64,000 bases of DNA from CAITWF01 sp038231575. Its GTDB lineage: Bacteria > Verrucomicrobiota > Verrucomicrobiia > Opitutales > Opitutaceae. A model generated the notes under the pieces. The model had not been told where the DNA came from. It searched no databases and was given only the letters and a program-made list of their open reading frames with translations. Below, in pieces: positions 42,433 to 51,724 of the stretch. The stretch spans positions 1 to 64,000 of the forward strand of contig JBBRLB010000012.1 in assembly GCA_038231575.1 (NCBI GenBank). Reading direction: 5' to 3'. Both the position numbers and the translations under genes were made by a program. How positions within the stretch are numbered: position 1 is the stretch's first letter; each line of letters opens with the position of its first letter.

Positions 42433-43173
42433 ATGTCCGCCGCGCCGCCCCTCAGCGTCATCGTCGTGTGCAAAAACCCCGGTGCGCGGTTGCCCGCCGC
42501 GCTGCAGAGCATCTGGGACCAGTTGCACGTGTCGCCCGATCTCGTGGTGATCGACGGCGGGTCGACCGATGGCACGCGGAAGTGGCTCGAGACGCGGCGC
42601 GATCGGATCGGGACGCTGGTGTCGGAGCGAGACGGCGGGGTTTACGACGCGATGAACAAAGGCGTCGCCGCGGCGCGCGGCGAATGGGTGCTGTTTCTTG
42701 GCGCCGACGACCGGCTGGTCGGCGACATGATTTTGAGCGAAGCGCTGAACTGGCTGAAAAAAACCGAGGCCGGGATCGCAGCGGGCGAGGCGGCCTACGA
42801 CGACGGGCGGCTCTACAAGCTACCAGCGCGGGTGAATCCGCGCGTTCGGAATTTTGTGCACCATCAGGCGGCGTTCTACCGGCGCACGCTCTTCGCCGAG
42901 AATGGCGGCTTCGACGCCTCGCTCGGGATCATGGCCGACTACGATTTCAACCTGCGGCTCTGGAAAAACCACGTGCGCTTCAAGCCGATCCCGCTGCGCA
43001 TCGCGGCGTGCGGCACGCGCGGCCTGAGCGATTCCGGCCACTGGCGCGGCTACCGCGAAGAGATCACCGTGCGGCACCGCTACTTCGCGGCCTGGCGCTG
43101 CTGGTTCTGGGACGCACTGTCGGTCGCGCGCTACGTCCGCAAAAAAATCGTCCGGAGTTTCGCGCGGCACTGA
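42433..43173 (+). CDS. Glycosyltransferase family 2
   Basis: 246 aa from ATG 42433 (MSAAPPLSVIVVCKNPGARL). Upstream in-frame ATGs overlap the divergent GT2 gene and lack the fold. Motifs: LVVIDGGSTDGTRKWLETRR, SERDGGVYDAMNKGVAAARG then EWVLFLGADDRL (metal site GADD), and HHQAAFYRRTLFAENGGFDA then SLGIMADYDFNLRLW. This resembles WcaA/WcaE-type colanic-acid transferases. Cytoplasmic. Its 3' end overlaps by 43 bp the convergent GT8-like gene, so both C-termini are encoded on opposite strands of the same DNA. Confidence 0.88.
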   Translation: MSAAPPLSVIVVCKNPGARLPAALQSIWDQLHVSPDLVVIDGGSTDGTRKWLETRRDRIGTLVSERDGGVYDAMNKGVAAARGEWVLFLGADDRLVGDMILSEALNWLKKTEAGIAAGEAAYDDGRLYKLPARVNPRVRNFVHHQAAFYRRTLFAENGGFDASLGIMADYDFNLRLWKNHVRFKPIPLRIAACGTRGLSDSGHWRGYREEITVRHRYFAAWRCWFWDALSVARYVRKKIVRSFARH

Positions 43174-44180
43174 CCCGACCAGCGGCCGAGCCCGAGGCGA
43201 AAATTACAGAGGGTTCCGCCGAGAAAAAGCCAGTCGCCGCCGAAGAGGAGGCGGAACGGCAGCGTCGACCAAAACTCCCGGCGGAGCCGCGCGCTGCCCC
43301 GCGCAAAATCGAACCCCGGCCGCCGCGCCACGATTTCGTCGCGCGCCGCCAGGAGCGCGCACATGTAGGGCAGGTAAATCGCGTGGCGCAGCGCCCGCGG
43401 CATCACCCCGTATTCGAGCTGCCCGGAGCGCCACCACCCGCCGCGCGCCGGCCGGAACCGCGCAAAATGAAACAGCACCAGCTCCTGTTCGTCGACCCAG
43501 GCGCGCGAGACGAAGTCATACTGCACCCAATTCCACGGCGCGAGGTTCACGCCCGGCCGGTCGAGCACGAGCAGCGCCGCGCCGAGCTGCGCCGGCCAGG
43601 CATCAAGATATTTTTGATCGGCGTATTTTCCGTCCTCCAGCCGATCGTGACACCAGGCGAGGCAGCGCGCGCGCCAGTCGTCGAGGCAGCCGCGGCCGAC
43701 GGCATCGTTGCGAAAGGAGAGAATGCCGACATTGAATTTTCCGTGCTGCTCGTAATGTCGGAGCCACGCGGGGAAGCGGTGCGCCGTGATGAGCACGCTC
43801 GCGCCCGCCGCATCCATCGCGGAAAAAATCGGCACGGGGCTCGCGAAGAAAAACATGTCGGCATCGAGATACGTGAACCGGGCGATCTCCGGATGCCGCG
43901 CGAGCAGCCAGCGCGGCCAGCAGGGTGAGAGTGTGAAATAATATTCCACGCGCGTGCGATTCGCCTTGGCCGCGACGAGCGCGGCATCGCCCGCTTCGAT
44001 CTCGGCCAGCGTCACGACCCCGAGGCGCTCTTCGGCGAATTCGCACAGAACTTCCGCCGTGAATTCATCGAGTGCGAGCACCCACAGCCGCGCTTCCGGA
44101 TCGTGCGCGGCGAGCGAACGCCAGAGCGCCAATCCCTGCGCGAGAAACCCGCGATCAAAATAAGTGCAGTAAACGTTCAT
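43131..44180 (-). CDS. GT8-like glycosyltransferase
   Basis: 349 aa from ATG 44180 (MNVYCTYFDRGFLAQGLALW). The frame before it overlaps the upstream membrane-protein gene and is discarded. The N-terminal strand, RLWVLALDEFTAEVL and the donor-metal motif FTYLDADMFFFASP (D-x-D) place it among GT8-like or nucleotide-diphospho-sugar transferases. KFNVGILSFRND and KYADQKYLDAWP are typical of that fold. The C-terminal ~60 residues are basic and aromatic and may touch the membrane. It overlaps the upstream membrane-protein gene by an ATGA-type junction, so it is translationally coupled to it, and converges with the GT2 gene at 42433. Confidence 0.82.
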   Translation of the reverse strand: MNVYCTYFDRGFLAQGLALWRSLAAHDPEARLWVLALDEFTAEVLCEFAEERLGVVTLAEIEAGDAALVAAKANRTRVEYYFTLSPCWPRWLLARHPEIARFTYLDADMFFFASPVPIFSAMDAAGASVLITAHRFPAWLRHYEQHGKFNVGILSFRNDAVGRGCLDDWRARCLAWCHDRLEDGKYADQKYLDAWPAQLGAALLVLDRPGVNLAPWNWVQYDFVSRAWVDEQELVLFHFARFRPARGGWWRSGQLEYGVMPRALRHAIYLPYMCALLAARDEIVARRPGFDFARGSARLRREFWSTLPFRLLFGGDWLFLGGTLCNFRLGLGRWSGQCRAKLRTIFLRT

Positions 44181-45706
44181 CACTTCGCCCTTCCGTCCGC
44201 GAGCCAGACGCGCCACTCCGCGTTCGTCAGCGGCAATCGCCGATCACGCCAGTCCGCCGGCAGCGCCCACTTCTCCCCCGAGGGATGCAGCGATCGCCGC
44301 GCGCCATCGCGATTGACCGAGAGGGCGCCGGCCGACCAGTGCGCGCGGCCGCCCTCGACGTATTTCAGGAAATCCGCGAGCCGCGCACCTTCGAGCCCGC
44401 GCGCGCGCGACGCCGCGAACAGTTTCCAGCCGAGAAAACCGAACGGCGCATCCGACGCTTCCCGGATCGAGAGCGTGCCCACCCGCAGCGCGTTTTCATA
44501 CGCCACCGCTTTGTCCTCCGCCCGCCGCAGGAATCCACTCAACGCCACCGCATAGCCGAGGCTGGCCGCGAGCAGTGTCCACGCAAACCACCCGGGGCGG
44601 CGCTTGCCGGTGTCCGAGGTCACGGCGGCCGCCGGCCACGCGAGCACCAGCGCCGGCTCCAGGAAATAATAATCCCACCACTGCCCGCGCCACGCTACCA
44701 GGGCCGCGTAGACCACCACGAACGCGCCCGCCTCCGCGGGCGGCCAGGCGCGCCACCGCCCAAACCACGCGCCGAAAAACGTCGCCACCACCACGAACGC
44801 CGGCCCGACGTTCGCCGCGCCCGGCAGCTCGCAGCGCAACTCCGCGCCCCCGCCGAGCACGACCCACGCTCCCGCCAGCGTGAACACCAGTGGCAGCGCC
44901 GGGCGCGCGAGATTCTCGCGGCAGACCGCGCGCAGCGATTCACCGCGCCACGCGGCCCAACCAGCCCGCAGCGCCGCAAGCATCACGGCGCCCAGCGCGA
45001 GATTTCCCAGCAGCGCCATCGCGGAAAATTCTTCGCGCCACCGCGCCGCCGCGACTGCCCGCGCAAACGTCGCCGGCAACAGCAGCACCATTGCCAGCGC
45101 CGTCCCCGCGACGACTCCAATCCCGGTCAGCAGCACGGCGTCGACGCGACGCTCGCGTCGCCCCGTCCGCACAAGCGCGATCGCCGGCAGCGCCAGCAGA
45201 CACACCGCGCTCTGCCGATTGGCCACGCCGAGTAACACCAGTGCGAAAAACCATCCGCGCGACCCGCGGCGCCACGCCAGCAGCGCGCCCAACAGCAATG
45301 CGATCCCCAGCGGCACACCGGTGAACTCCACCGTCTTGTTCAGCCCCACCGGAAACAACGCGATCGCCAGCACCGCCCACTCCCCCGCCGCGTCCGCCGG
45401 CCGCAGCCACGCGCGCAGCAAAATCAGGTTCGTGATCGCCAGCGCCGCACTCACGCCGAGCGTCGCCAGCCAGAAATTTCCCGTCGCGGCGTGCATCCCT
45501 GCGCTCAGCAGCGGCAGCGGCACATTGAACGGCTCCAGCCAGTCGCTCGGCATCCAGCGGCTGTGTTGCAGCGTCGCGACGACGCTTTCCACATAACCAA
45601 AATCGTCCGCCCGCAAAATCACCCGCCCCGGCAGCAGCGCCGCCACGACCACCCCAAAAATCGCGGCCACACCGACTGCGGGTCCGACTGTCGGGTGCGC
45701 GCTCAC
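44180..45706 (-). CDS. Polytopic GT-C-like membrane protein
   Basis: 508 aa with about 11-12 hydrophobic helices. The first extracytoplasmic loop contains RADDFGYVESVVATLQHSRW, an acidic pair followed by aromatic residues, as in GT-C glycosyltransferases that use polyprenyl-phosphate sugars. Family-39 similarity is only general. The last ~100 residues are soluble (FGFLGWKLFAASRARGLEGA). Its start overlaps the stop of the upstream methyltransferase gene (ATGA) and its stop overlaps the GT8-like start, so three minus-strand genes form one tight operon. Predicted to modify or extend a lipid-linked glycan in the periplasm; substrate unknown. Confidence 0.72.
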   Translation of the reverse strand: MSAHPTVGPAVGVAAIFGVVVAALLPGRVILRADDFGYVESVVATLQHSRWMPSDWLEPFNVPLPLLSAGMHAATGNFWLATLGVSAALAITNLILLRAWLRPADAAGEWAVLAIALFPVGLNKTVEFTGVPLGIALLLGALLAWRRGSRGWFFALVLLGVANRQSAVCLLALPAIALVRTGRRERRVDAVLLTGIGVVAGTALAMVLLLPATFARAVAAARWREEFSAMALLGNLALGAVMLAALRAGWAAWRGESLRAVCRENLARPALPLVFTLAGAWVVLGGGAELRCELPGAANVGPAFVVVATFFGAWFGRWRAWPPAEAGAFVVVYAALVAWRGQWWDYYFLEPALVLAWPAAAVTSDTGKRRPGWFAWTLLAASLGYAVALSGFLRRAEDKAVAYENALRVGTLSIREASDAPFGFLGWKLFAASRARGLEGARLADFLKYVEGGRAHWSAGALSVNRDGARRSLHPSGEKWALPADWRDRRLPLTNAEWRVWLADGRAK

Positions 45707-46425
45707 GCCACGCGCTTCCGCGCGAGCACCACGTTATCGAGATAAAAATCCGGATTGCCTGGCAGCACCGCACTGATCACCGCACCCATGACGTTGACCG
45801 GTGCGATCAGTGCGAGCTGCGCGCAGAGGTTCAGGGGGCGACTGCGGGTGCGCGTGGTCTTGTAGATCCAGCCGCTCGCGAGTTGCACCAGTGCCCGCGC
45901 GTCCGCCATGCTTTTCCGCTGCGCCACCACCTCAAAACCCGCGCGCTCCAGCAGCGCGCGCACCCCGAACGACGAATAGCGGGCAAAGTCCTGCGGCTGC
46001 TCGTGCTCGTCCCACACGAACGGCACCGCGAGCACCAGCCGCCCGCCGGGCCGCAGCACGCGATGAATCTCGCCTAGAAAATCTGCCGGCGTGAACACAT
46101 GCTCCAGCACCTGCGAACACAGCACCCCGTCGAAGTCCGCGTCGGCGCAGGGAAATTTTCCGCCGTCGTAAAACAAATCCGCCGCGCCCAGCGCGCGCAT
46201 TTGCGGCGTGTCCATGTCGAGGCCCGTGTAGGTCGCCGCCGGCACGAGCGCGCGATAGGGTTTTCGCCCGCAACCGACGTCGAGCACGGCGCCGGTCAGC
46301 TCCGGAAAAAATTCCCGCAGCGTCCGCGCCAGCCCGCGCCGCGCGAAAAAGAAGGGGTTCACCAGCAGGCCGAGCCAGCCCGGATCAAACTGCTCGTGGT
46401 GCCAGCGGGTGCGGGGCGAAATCAT
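45703..46425 (-). CDS. Class I SAM-dependent methyltransferase
   Basis: 240 aa, ATG 46425. SAM-binding motif I is ELTGAVLDVGCGRKPYRALV (~50); then TYTGLDMDTPQ (motif II) and FDGVLCSQVLEHVFTPADFL then GEIHRVLRPGGRLVLAVPF (motifs III and post-III). These are standard for Methyltransf_11 proteins of polysaccharide clusters. A short hydrophobic C-terminal segment (LALIAPVNVMGAVISAVLPG) may bring it to the membrane. It could methylate a sugar or cap a chain, but the target is not visible. First gene of the minus-strand trio with the GT-C-like and GT8-like genes; divergent from the flippase-sulfotransferase gene. Confidence 0.88.
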   Translation of the reverse strand: MISPRTRWHHEQFDPGWLGLLVNPFFFARRGLARTLREFFPELTGAVLDVGCGRKPYRALVPAATYTGLDMDTPQMRALGAADLFYDGGKFPCADADFDGVLCSQVLEHVFTPADFLGEIHRVLRPGGRLVLAVPFVWDEHEQPQDFARYSSFGVRALLERAGFEVVAQRKSMADARALVQLASGWIYKTTRTRSRPLNLCAQLALIAPVNVMGAVISAVLPGNPDFYLDNVVLARKRVA

Positions 46426-46518
46426 CGCAGGGATAGATGAGGGAGCAAAAGGTGACGGAGCGGATCGTGCCGCCGAGGCTCGCCAAGGGCCGCGGCGTCA
46501 CGCAAGTTTCAGGGCAAC

Positions 46519-48630
46519 GTGTCCACGTTCACGGCGCTCATCAAGAAAATCACCGGGGCCGACGGCGCGGCCGCGGGCAACGTCGCCTGGCTGGCGTTCG
46601 ACCGCGCATTTCGACTCGGCGCGGGGCTGGCGGTGGCGATCGCCGTGGCCCGCCATCTCGGGCCGACCGGCAACGGCACCCTCCAAGCCGGCCTGTCACT
46701 CGCGCTGCTCGTCGCGGCCGTCCTCGAACTCGGCCTCGATCACGTCGTGCGCCGGGAACTCGTCCGCACTCCCGCGCGCGCCGGCGCGCTGCTGGGCACC
46801 GCGCTGGCGTTGCGCGCGCTCGCGCTGCTGCCCGCGGCGGCGGCCTTCGCCTGGCTGATGCGGCAGGACGGCGCCGACGCGACCCTCACCGCGTGGCTCG
46901 CCGTCACGCTCCTCCTCCCTCTTTTCCAAACCTTCGAAAGCTGGTTTCTGGCCGGCGATCGCGCCCGCGAAAACGTTCTCGCGCAAAACGCCGCGCTGCT
47001 CGCCGGGGCGTTCGCCCGCATCGCACTCATCCTTGGCGGCGCCGGCGTGTGGCCGTTCGGCGCGGCGGCGGCGGGCGAAACGCTGCTGGCCGGCGTGCTG
47101 CTCGCGGTGATTTACCGCCGGGGCCCGCGCGCGGGCGCGTGGCACTTCGATCGCTCCGTCGCCCGCCAGCTCGGGCGGGACGCCGCGCCGCTGCTGCTGA
47201 CCAACCTCGCGCAAACGGTCAGCCGCCGCCTCGACGTCGTGCTGCTCGCCGCGCTCGCCGCCGGCTCGGTGGCCGGCAGTTACGCGGCGGCCGTGCGGCT
47301 CGCGGAAATCGGCTACGTCGCGCCCATGATCCTGCTCAACGCGTTCTTTCCGCGGCTCACGCGCCTGCGCGCGGAGGATCGCGCAGGCTACGCCCGCGAG
47401 TTTCACCGGTTCTTCGTGCTGCTCACGTGGCTCGGCGTGGCCTTCGCCGCGGCGGTTTCGCTCACCGCGCCGTGGCTCGTGGCGGCGGCGTATGGCCCGG
47501 CCTTCGCCGCCGCCGCGCGACCGCTCGCGATTTACGCGTGGACGGCGGTGCTCATCGGTCAGCATATCGCCCGCAGCCAGTGGCTGCTGCTGGAAAATCT
47601 GCAGGGGCTCGGGCTCGCGTTCACGGCGAGTGGCGCCGTCGTGAACGTCCTCCTCAACCTCCTCCTGATCCCGCGCCTCGGGGCAACCGGCGCGGCGCTC
47701 GCCGCGCTCGCCGCTCACGCCACGGCACTCTATCTCGCGCCCCTGCCCTTCCGTCGCGCGCGACCCGTGTGGCGGCTGGGCCTCCGCGCCCTGTTCCTGC
47801 GCCCGCCCGCGACCGAGGCCGGACTCGCGCCCGCCGCCGAGCCCGCGGCGCTCGTCGCCGCCAAACGTTTCGCCCGCACCCGCCTCTACGGCGCCCTCGG
47901 CCTGCTCTCCGGCCGCCGCGCGATCGGATCACACGAGGCACGCGATGTCTTCGTGGCCGGCTTTCCGAAATCCGGCAATACGTGGTTCCAATATCTCGGC
48001 GCCGGATTGATGGGCGGGGTGGACGTCACGCGCATCGACGACGCCACCGTGCAGGCGCTGATGCCGGACGTGCAGGACGTCAGTCTCTACCGCCGCGCCT
48101 ACGAGCCCATGCTGTTCAAGAGCCATGAGCTGCCGCAACGCCACTACCGCCGCGTGATCTACCTCGTGCGCGACGGCCGCGATGCGATGGTCTCGTATTT
48201 TCATCACTTCAACGCCCTCCACGGCAAAATCGATTTCGCCACGCTCGTCCGCGACGCCCCCGAATTGCCCGCGCGCTGGCACGAGCACGTCGAGGCGTGG
48301 CTCGCGAACCCTTACGGCGCCGAGCTGCTCGTCATCCGCTACGAGGATTTGAAGCGCGACTGCATCGGCGAACTCGCCCGCGTGTGCGTGTTTCTCGGCC
48401 GCCCGGTCGATCCGGCGCAGCTCGCGCGCGTGGCCGAGGCGGCGTCGTTCGGCCAGATGAAGCAGCGCGAGCAGGCCAAGGGCTGGAGCGATCCGCGCTG
48501 GCCGAAGGACAAACCCTTCGTGCGCCGTGGCGCCGTCGGGAGTTTCCGCGACGAGATGCCGCCCGAGGCGCTGGCGTTGTTCATGGCCGAGGCCGGGCCG
48601 ACGTTGCAAAAGCTCGGCTACCCCGCCTGA
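46519..48630 (+). CDS. Polysaccharide flippase fused to a C-terminal sulfotransferase domain
   Basis: 703 aa in one uninterrupted frame from GTG 46519. Residues ~15-420 are a Wzx/MATE-type flippase with 12-14 helices (NVAWLAFDRAFRLGAGLAVA, RQLGRDAAPLLLTNLAQTVS, NLLLIPRLGATGAALAAL). After a ~50-residue linker, residues ~475-700 are a PAPS-dependent sulfotransferase. The 5'-phosphosulfate loop is FPKSGNTW (482-489), and the 3'-phosphate site is YLVRDGRDAMVSYFHHF (from 548). Then come LVIRYEDLKRDC and a C-terminal KPFVRRGAVGSFRD. A lone flippase is ~430 aa, so the tail is clearly extra. It may sulfate the repeat unit on the cytoplasmic side and flip it. The PAPS source is outside the window. Confidence 0.88.
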   Translation: MSTFTALIKKITGADGAAAGNVAWLAFDRAFRLGAGLAVAIAVARHLGPTGNGTLQAGLSLALLVAAVLELGLDHVVRRELVRTPARAGALLGTALALRALALLPAAAAFAWLMRQDGADATLTAWLAVTLLLPLFQTFESWFLAGDRARENVLAQNAALLAGAFARIALILGGAGVWPFGAAAAGETLLAGVLLAVIYRRGPRAGAWHFDRSVARQLGRDAAPLLLTNLAQTVSRRLDVVLLAALAAGSVAGSYAAAVRLAEIGYVAPMILLNAFFPRLTRLRAEDRAGYAREFHRFFVLLTWLGVAFAAAVSLTAPWLVAAAYGPAFAAAARPLAIYAWTAVLIGQHIARSQWLLLENLQGLGLAFTASGAVVNVLLNLLLIPRLGATGAALAALAAHATALYLAPLPFRRARPVWRLGLRALFLRPPATEAGLAPAAEPAALVAAKRFARTRLYGALGLLSGRRAIGSHEARDVFVAGFPKSGNTWFQYLGAGLMGGVDVTRIDDATVQALMPDVQDVSLYRRAYEPMLFKSHELPQRHYRRVIYLVRDGRDAMVSYFHHFNALHGKIDFATLVRDAPELPARWHEHVEAWLANPYGAELLVIRYEDLKRDCIGELARVCVFLGRPVDPAQLARVAEAASFGQMKQREQAKGWSDPRWPKDKPFVRRGAVGSFRDEMPPEALALFMAEAGPTLQKLGYPA

Positions 48631-48691
48631 AACCCAAAAAAACGCTTCCCCCCGCAACCCGACGCCCTACGGTGTGTCCTCACGCGCCAGC

Positions 48692-49381
48692 ATGAAACTC
48701 TCCATTGTCATTCCCTGCTACAACGAGGCCAAGACCATCCGCATGCTCGTCGATCGCGTGCGCGCCGCGCCGGTCAAGGACAAGGAGATCATCATCGTCG
48801 ACGACTGCTCGCGCGACGGCACCCGCGATCTTCTCCGCACCCAAATCGCGCCGCTCGTCGATCACATCATTTATCACGAGGTCAACCAGGGCAAGGGCGC
48901 CGCACTCCGCACCGGGTTTAACGCCGCGACCGGCGATGCTGTCATCGTGCAGGACGCCGACCTCGAATACGACCCGCAGGAATATCCGCTGCTGCTCCAG
49001 CCACTCCTCGACGGCCGCGCGGACGTGGTCTTCGGCTCGCGTTTTCAAGGCGGCCGCGCCCACCGCGTCGTTTATTTCTGGCACATGGTCGGCAACAAGG
49101 TCCTCACGTTGCTCTCGAACATGGCCACGAACCTCAACCTCACGGACATGGAGACCTGCTATAAGCTGTTCCGCCGCGATGTGCTGAAGAAAATCACCAT
49201 CGAGGAAAATCGCTTCGGCTTTGAACCCGAGATCACGGCGAAGGTCGCGAGACTGCGCGTGGTGATTTACGAGGTCGGCATCAGCTACTACGGCCGCACC
49301 TACGAAGAGGGCAAAAAGATCGGCTGGCGCGACGGCTTCCGCGCGCTCTGGGCGATCTTCAAATACAACTTCCTCCGTTGA
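48692..49381 (+). CDS. Glycosyltransferase family 2 (dolichol-phosphate-mannose-synthase-like)
   Basis: 229 aa from ATG 48692 (MKLSIVIPCYNEAKTIRMLV). Motifs IIIVDDCSRDGTRDLL, NQGKGAALRTGFNAATGD and DADLEYDPQEYPLLLQPL place it with DPM1-like transferases that make polyprenyl-phosphate sugars. VVFGSRFQGGRAHRVVYFWH and LTDMETCYKLFRRDVLKKI follow. It lacks the C-terminal helices of the GtrB type. The product would be the donor for GT-C enzymes, and a large GT-C-like membrane protein follows 97 bp downstream. The same pairing recurs at 57433-60572. Confidence 0.88.
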   Translation: MKLSIVIPCYNEAKTIRMLVDRVRAAPVKDKEIIIVDDCSRDGTRDLLRTQIAPLVDHIIYHEVNQGKGAALRTGFNAATGDAVIVQDADLEYDPQEYPLLLQPLLDGRADVVFGSRFQGGRAHRVVYFWHMVGNKVLTLLSNMATNLNLTDMETCYKLFRRDVLKKITIEENRFGFEPEITAKVARLRVVIYEVGISYYGRTYEEGKKIGWRDGFRALWAIFKYNFLR

Positions 49382-49478
49382 ACGCGCCGGCCCAGCCGCC
49401 CTCGATCGCCCGCGCACACGAACCGCGCGATCGGTTCGCGCGCTGAGTCGGAAAATTTCCGCGCGACGCCGGCCCGCC

Positions 49479-51668
49479 ATGATTCGCCGCCCCGGCCCCG
49501 CGCTCGCCTTCGCCCTCGTTCTCGCCGGTCTGGGCGCGCTCGGCTACTGGCTGCTGTTCTCCCATTTCGCCACCTACGACGACGAGGGCTACATCCTGCT
49601 CTCGGCCCGCGAATACCTGGCGCATGGCCGGCTTTACGACGGAGTCTATAGCCAATACGGCCCCGCGTTCTACGTCGTCACCGAATTGCTCCAGCGCGTC
49701 ACCGGGCCCGTCGATCACACGCTCGCCCGCCTGATGACGCTCACGCTGTGGCTCGGGGCGGCGGGGAGTTGTGCCGCGCTCGTGCAACGGCAAACCGCCT
49801 CGCGCCGCCTCGCGCTGTTCACGCTGTCAGCCACATTTCTCTACCTGTATTTTCTGCCGGACGAGCCGTTTCACCCCGGCGGACTGATTGTGGGGGTGTT
49901 GGCGTTCTCGCTCTGGCTGCTCGCCAACGCGATCGAAGCGAACCGCTGGACCGCCGTGGCCGCGATCGCCGGCGCGACGGTCGCCGTGCTCACGCTGACC
50001 AAGATCAATGTCGGCGCGCTCTACCTCGTCGGCGTGCTCGCGTGGGCGGCGCGTTACGCGCGAGGACACGCACGCTGCGTCACCGCGCTGTGGATCAGCG
50101 GCGCACTCGTGCTGTTTGCCGCCGCGCTGATGCACACGCTGCTGCGTGACGCGTGGGTGCAGATCTATCTCGCGCTGTTCACCGTCGGCGCGATCACGGT
50201 GATCTCGTTTTTGCCTTCCGCGGAAGCGCTGCGCCGGAAACACGCCGCGGTTTTCGCCGCGGTCGGGGCGGGGACATCGCTGATTATCTTAGCGGCGGTC
50301 TGGCTGCGCGGCACGTCCGCCAGCGGATTGATCGAGGGCGTGTTGCTCGGACCGTTGCGGCATCCGACGAGCTATTCCTATCCCGTCGACTGGCGGCCGG
50401 GATCATTGGTCGTCGCCGCTTTTTCCCTCGCCCTGGCCGGGGCGCTGCCGTGGATCCGCCGGCGCACCTCAGACGATTTCGCCGATCGGATCGTGGTGGC
50501 GCTGCGGCTGACGCAGCTCGCGGCGCTGCTGGTCGCGTTCGCGCTGCTCATGCACGCGCGAGTGATCGGCGCAGTGTTCAGTTATGCGGCGCCGCTGATT
50601 TGGACTTGGGTCGTGCCGTTGCGCGGCGCGGGGTTGCGACCGGCCGCGCTCGCGAGTCGCGGACTGCTCGCCGCCGTGCTGCTGCTGCAATATCTCCACG
50701 CTTATCCCGTCGGCGGCAGCCAGGAAAGTTGGGGCACGTTTTTGTTCGTCCCGCTCGTCGCGCTCGGGCTCGGAGAGATCCGCGGCTGGGCTCCCGCCGG
50801 GCGCTGGTGGCCCGCCCTCGCCTCCGGGATCGCGGCGTTGATGATCGCAAAGGTGGCGTGGGCCGCGTCGGAGGCTCACGCCAAATACGCCAGCGGCACC
50901 GAGCTCGGCCTGCCGGGCGCGGAACGGCTGCACCTGCCAGAGCCGATGCGCGCCGCCTATCGCGTCCTCGCGCTCAACGCTGTCGTCCACGCCGACACGC
51001 TGTTTTCCGAGCCGGGCATGTTCAGCTTCAATCTGTGGACCGGTCTACCGCCGCCCACCGGCCGCAACACGACGCTGTGGTTCACGCTGCTCAACGCCAC
51101 CGAGCAACGCGCCATCATTGACGCGCTCGCGCGCTCGGCCCGGCCCGCGGTGATCGTGCAGGACTCGCTCATCGAGCTGACGCGCCACAGCGGCGTGACC
51201 ATCGGCGGTCTGCTGCACGAACATCTCGCGGCCAATTTTTCGCCGGTGTTTCGCACCGAAGGCTTCGCGTTCTGGGTGCGCAAGGGCCGCGAGATCGCCG
51301 CGCTGAACATCGCGCAGTTTACGCCGCTCGCGAGCCCCGTCGGCAGCGCCAACGCGCAGCTCGATTTCTGCCTCGTCAGCGACGGCACCCCGATCGCCTC
51401 GATCGCGGCGCACGATCTCGCCACGCCCTCCGCGCCCCCACTCGTGCTCAGCGCCGCCAACGCGCGGGTCACCACCGCGCCCGTCGATCGCGCGGGACAC
51501 GCGGGGCGCGCCCTCGCCGACGCGCCGTGGCCGCTGCGGTTGCAAGGCCTCACGCGCGTCTCGATCCAGTTCCATCGCGCCGGCGCGACCCTCTCACCGG
51601 TCACCACCGTGATCTATTTGAAAGCCGCCGATGGCCGTGTGCTCGGCGAAATCCGCCTCGCCGAATGA
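49479..51668 (+). CDS. Large GT-C-like membrane protein, paralogue of the 58380 gene
   Basis: 729 aa. About 12 hydrophobic helices in residues 1-440 and a soluble C-terminal ~280 residues. The first loop has ATYDDEGYILLSAREYLAHG then YDGVYSQYGP: an Asp-Asp-Glu group followed by SQYGP, as in family-39-like sugar transferases. The C-terminal part includes DTLFSEPGMFSFNLWTGLPP and FWVRKGREIAALN. The protein at 58380 has the same length (730 aa) and matching blocks throughout, so the two are paralogues. Predicted periplasmic glycosyl transfer from a polyprenyl-phosphate sugar made by the adjacent GT2. Substrate unknown. Confidence 0.78.
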   Translation: MIRRPGPALAFALVLAGLGALGYWLLFSHFATYDDEGYILLSAREYLAHGRLYDGVYSQYGPAFYVVTELLQRVTGPVDHTLARLMTLTLWLGAAGSCAALVQRQTASRRLALFTLSATFLYLYFLPDEPFHPGGLIVGVLAFSLWLLANAIEANRWTAVAAIAGATVAVLTLTKINVGALYLVGVLAWAARYARGHARCVTALWISGALVLFAAALMHTLLRDAWVQIYLALFTVGAITVISFLPSAEALRRKHAAVFAAVGAGTSLIILAAVWLRGTSASGLIEGVLLGPLRHPTSYSYPVDWRPGSLVVAAFSLALAGALPWIRRRTSDDFADRIVVALRLTQLAALLVAFALLMHARVIGAVFSYAAPLIWTWVVPLRGAGLRPAALASRGLLAAVLLLQYLHAYPVGGSQESWGTFLFVPLVALGLGEIRGWAPAGRWWPALASGIAALMIAKVAWAASEAHAKYASGTELGLPGAERLHLPEPMRAAYRVLALNAVVHADTLFSEPGMFSFNLWTGLPPPTGRNTTLWFTLLNATEQRAIIDALARSARPAVIVQDSLIELTRHSGVTIGGLLHEHLAANFSPVFRTEGFAFWVRKGREIAALNIAQFTPLASPVGSANAQLDFCLVSDGTPIASIAAHDLATPSAPPLVLSAANARVTTAPVDRAGHAGRALADAPWPLRLQGLTRVSIQFHRAGATLSPVTTVIYLKAADGRVLGEIRLAE

Positions 51669-51724
51669 AGCCCGTCCAGACTTCGCCATCGACAGCGCGC
51701 GATCCGATCGCCTGATCCTGTGGC

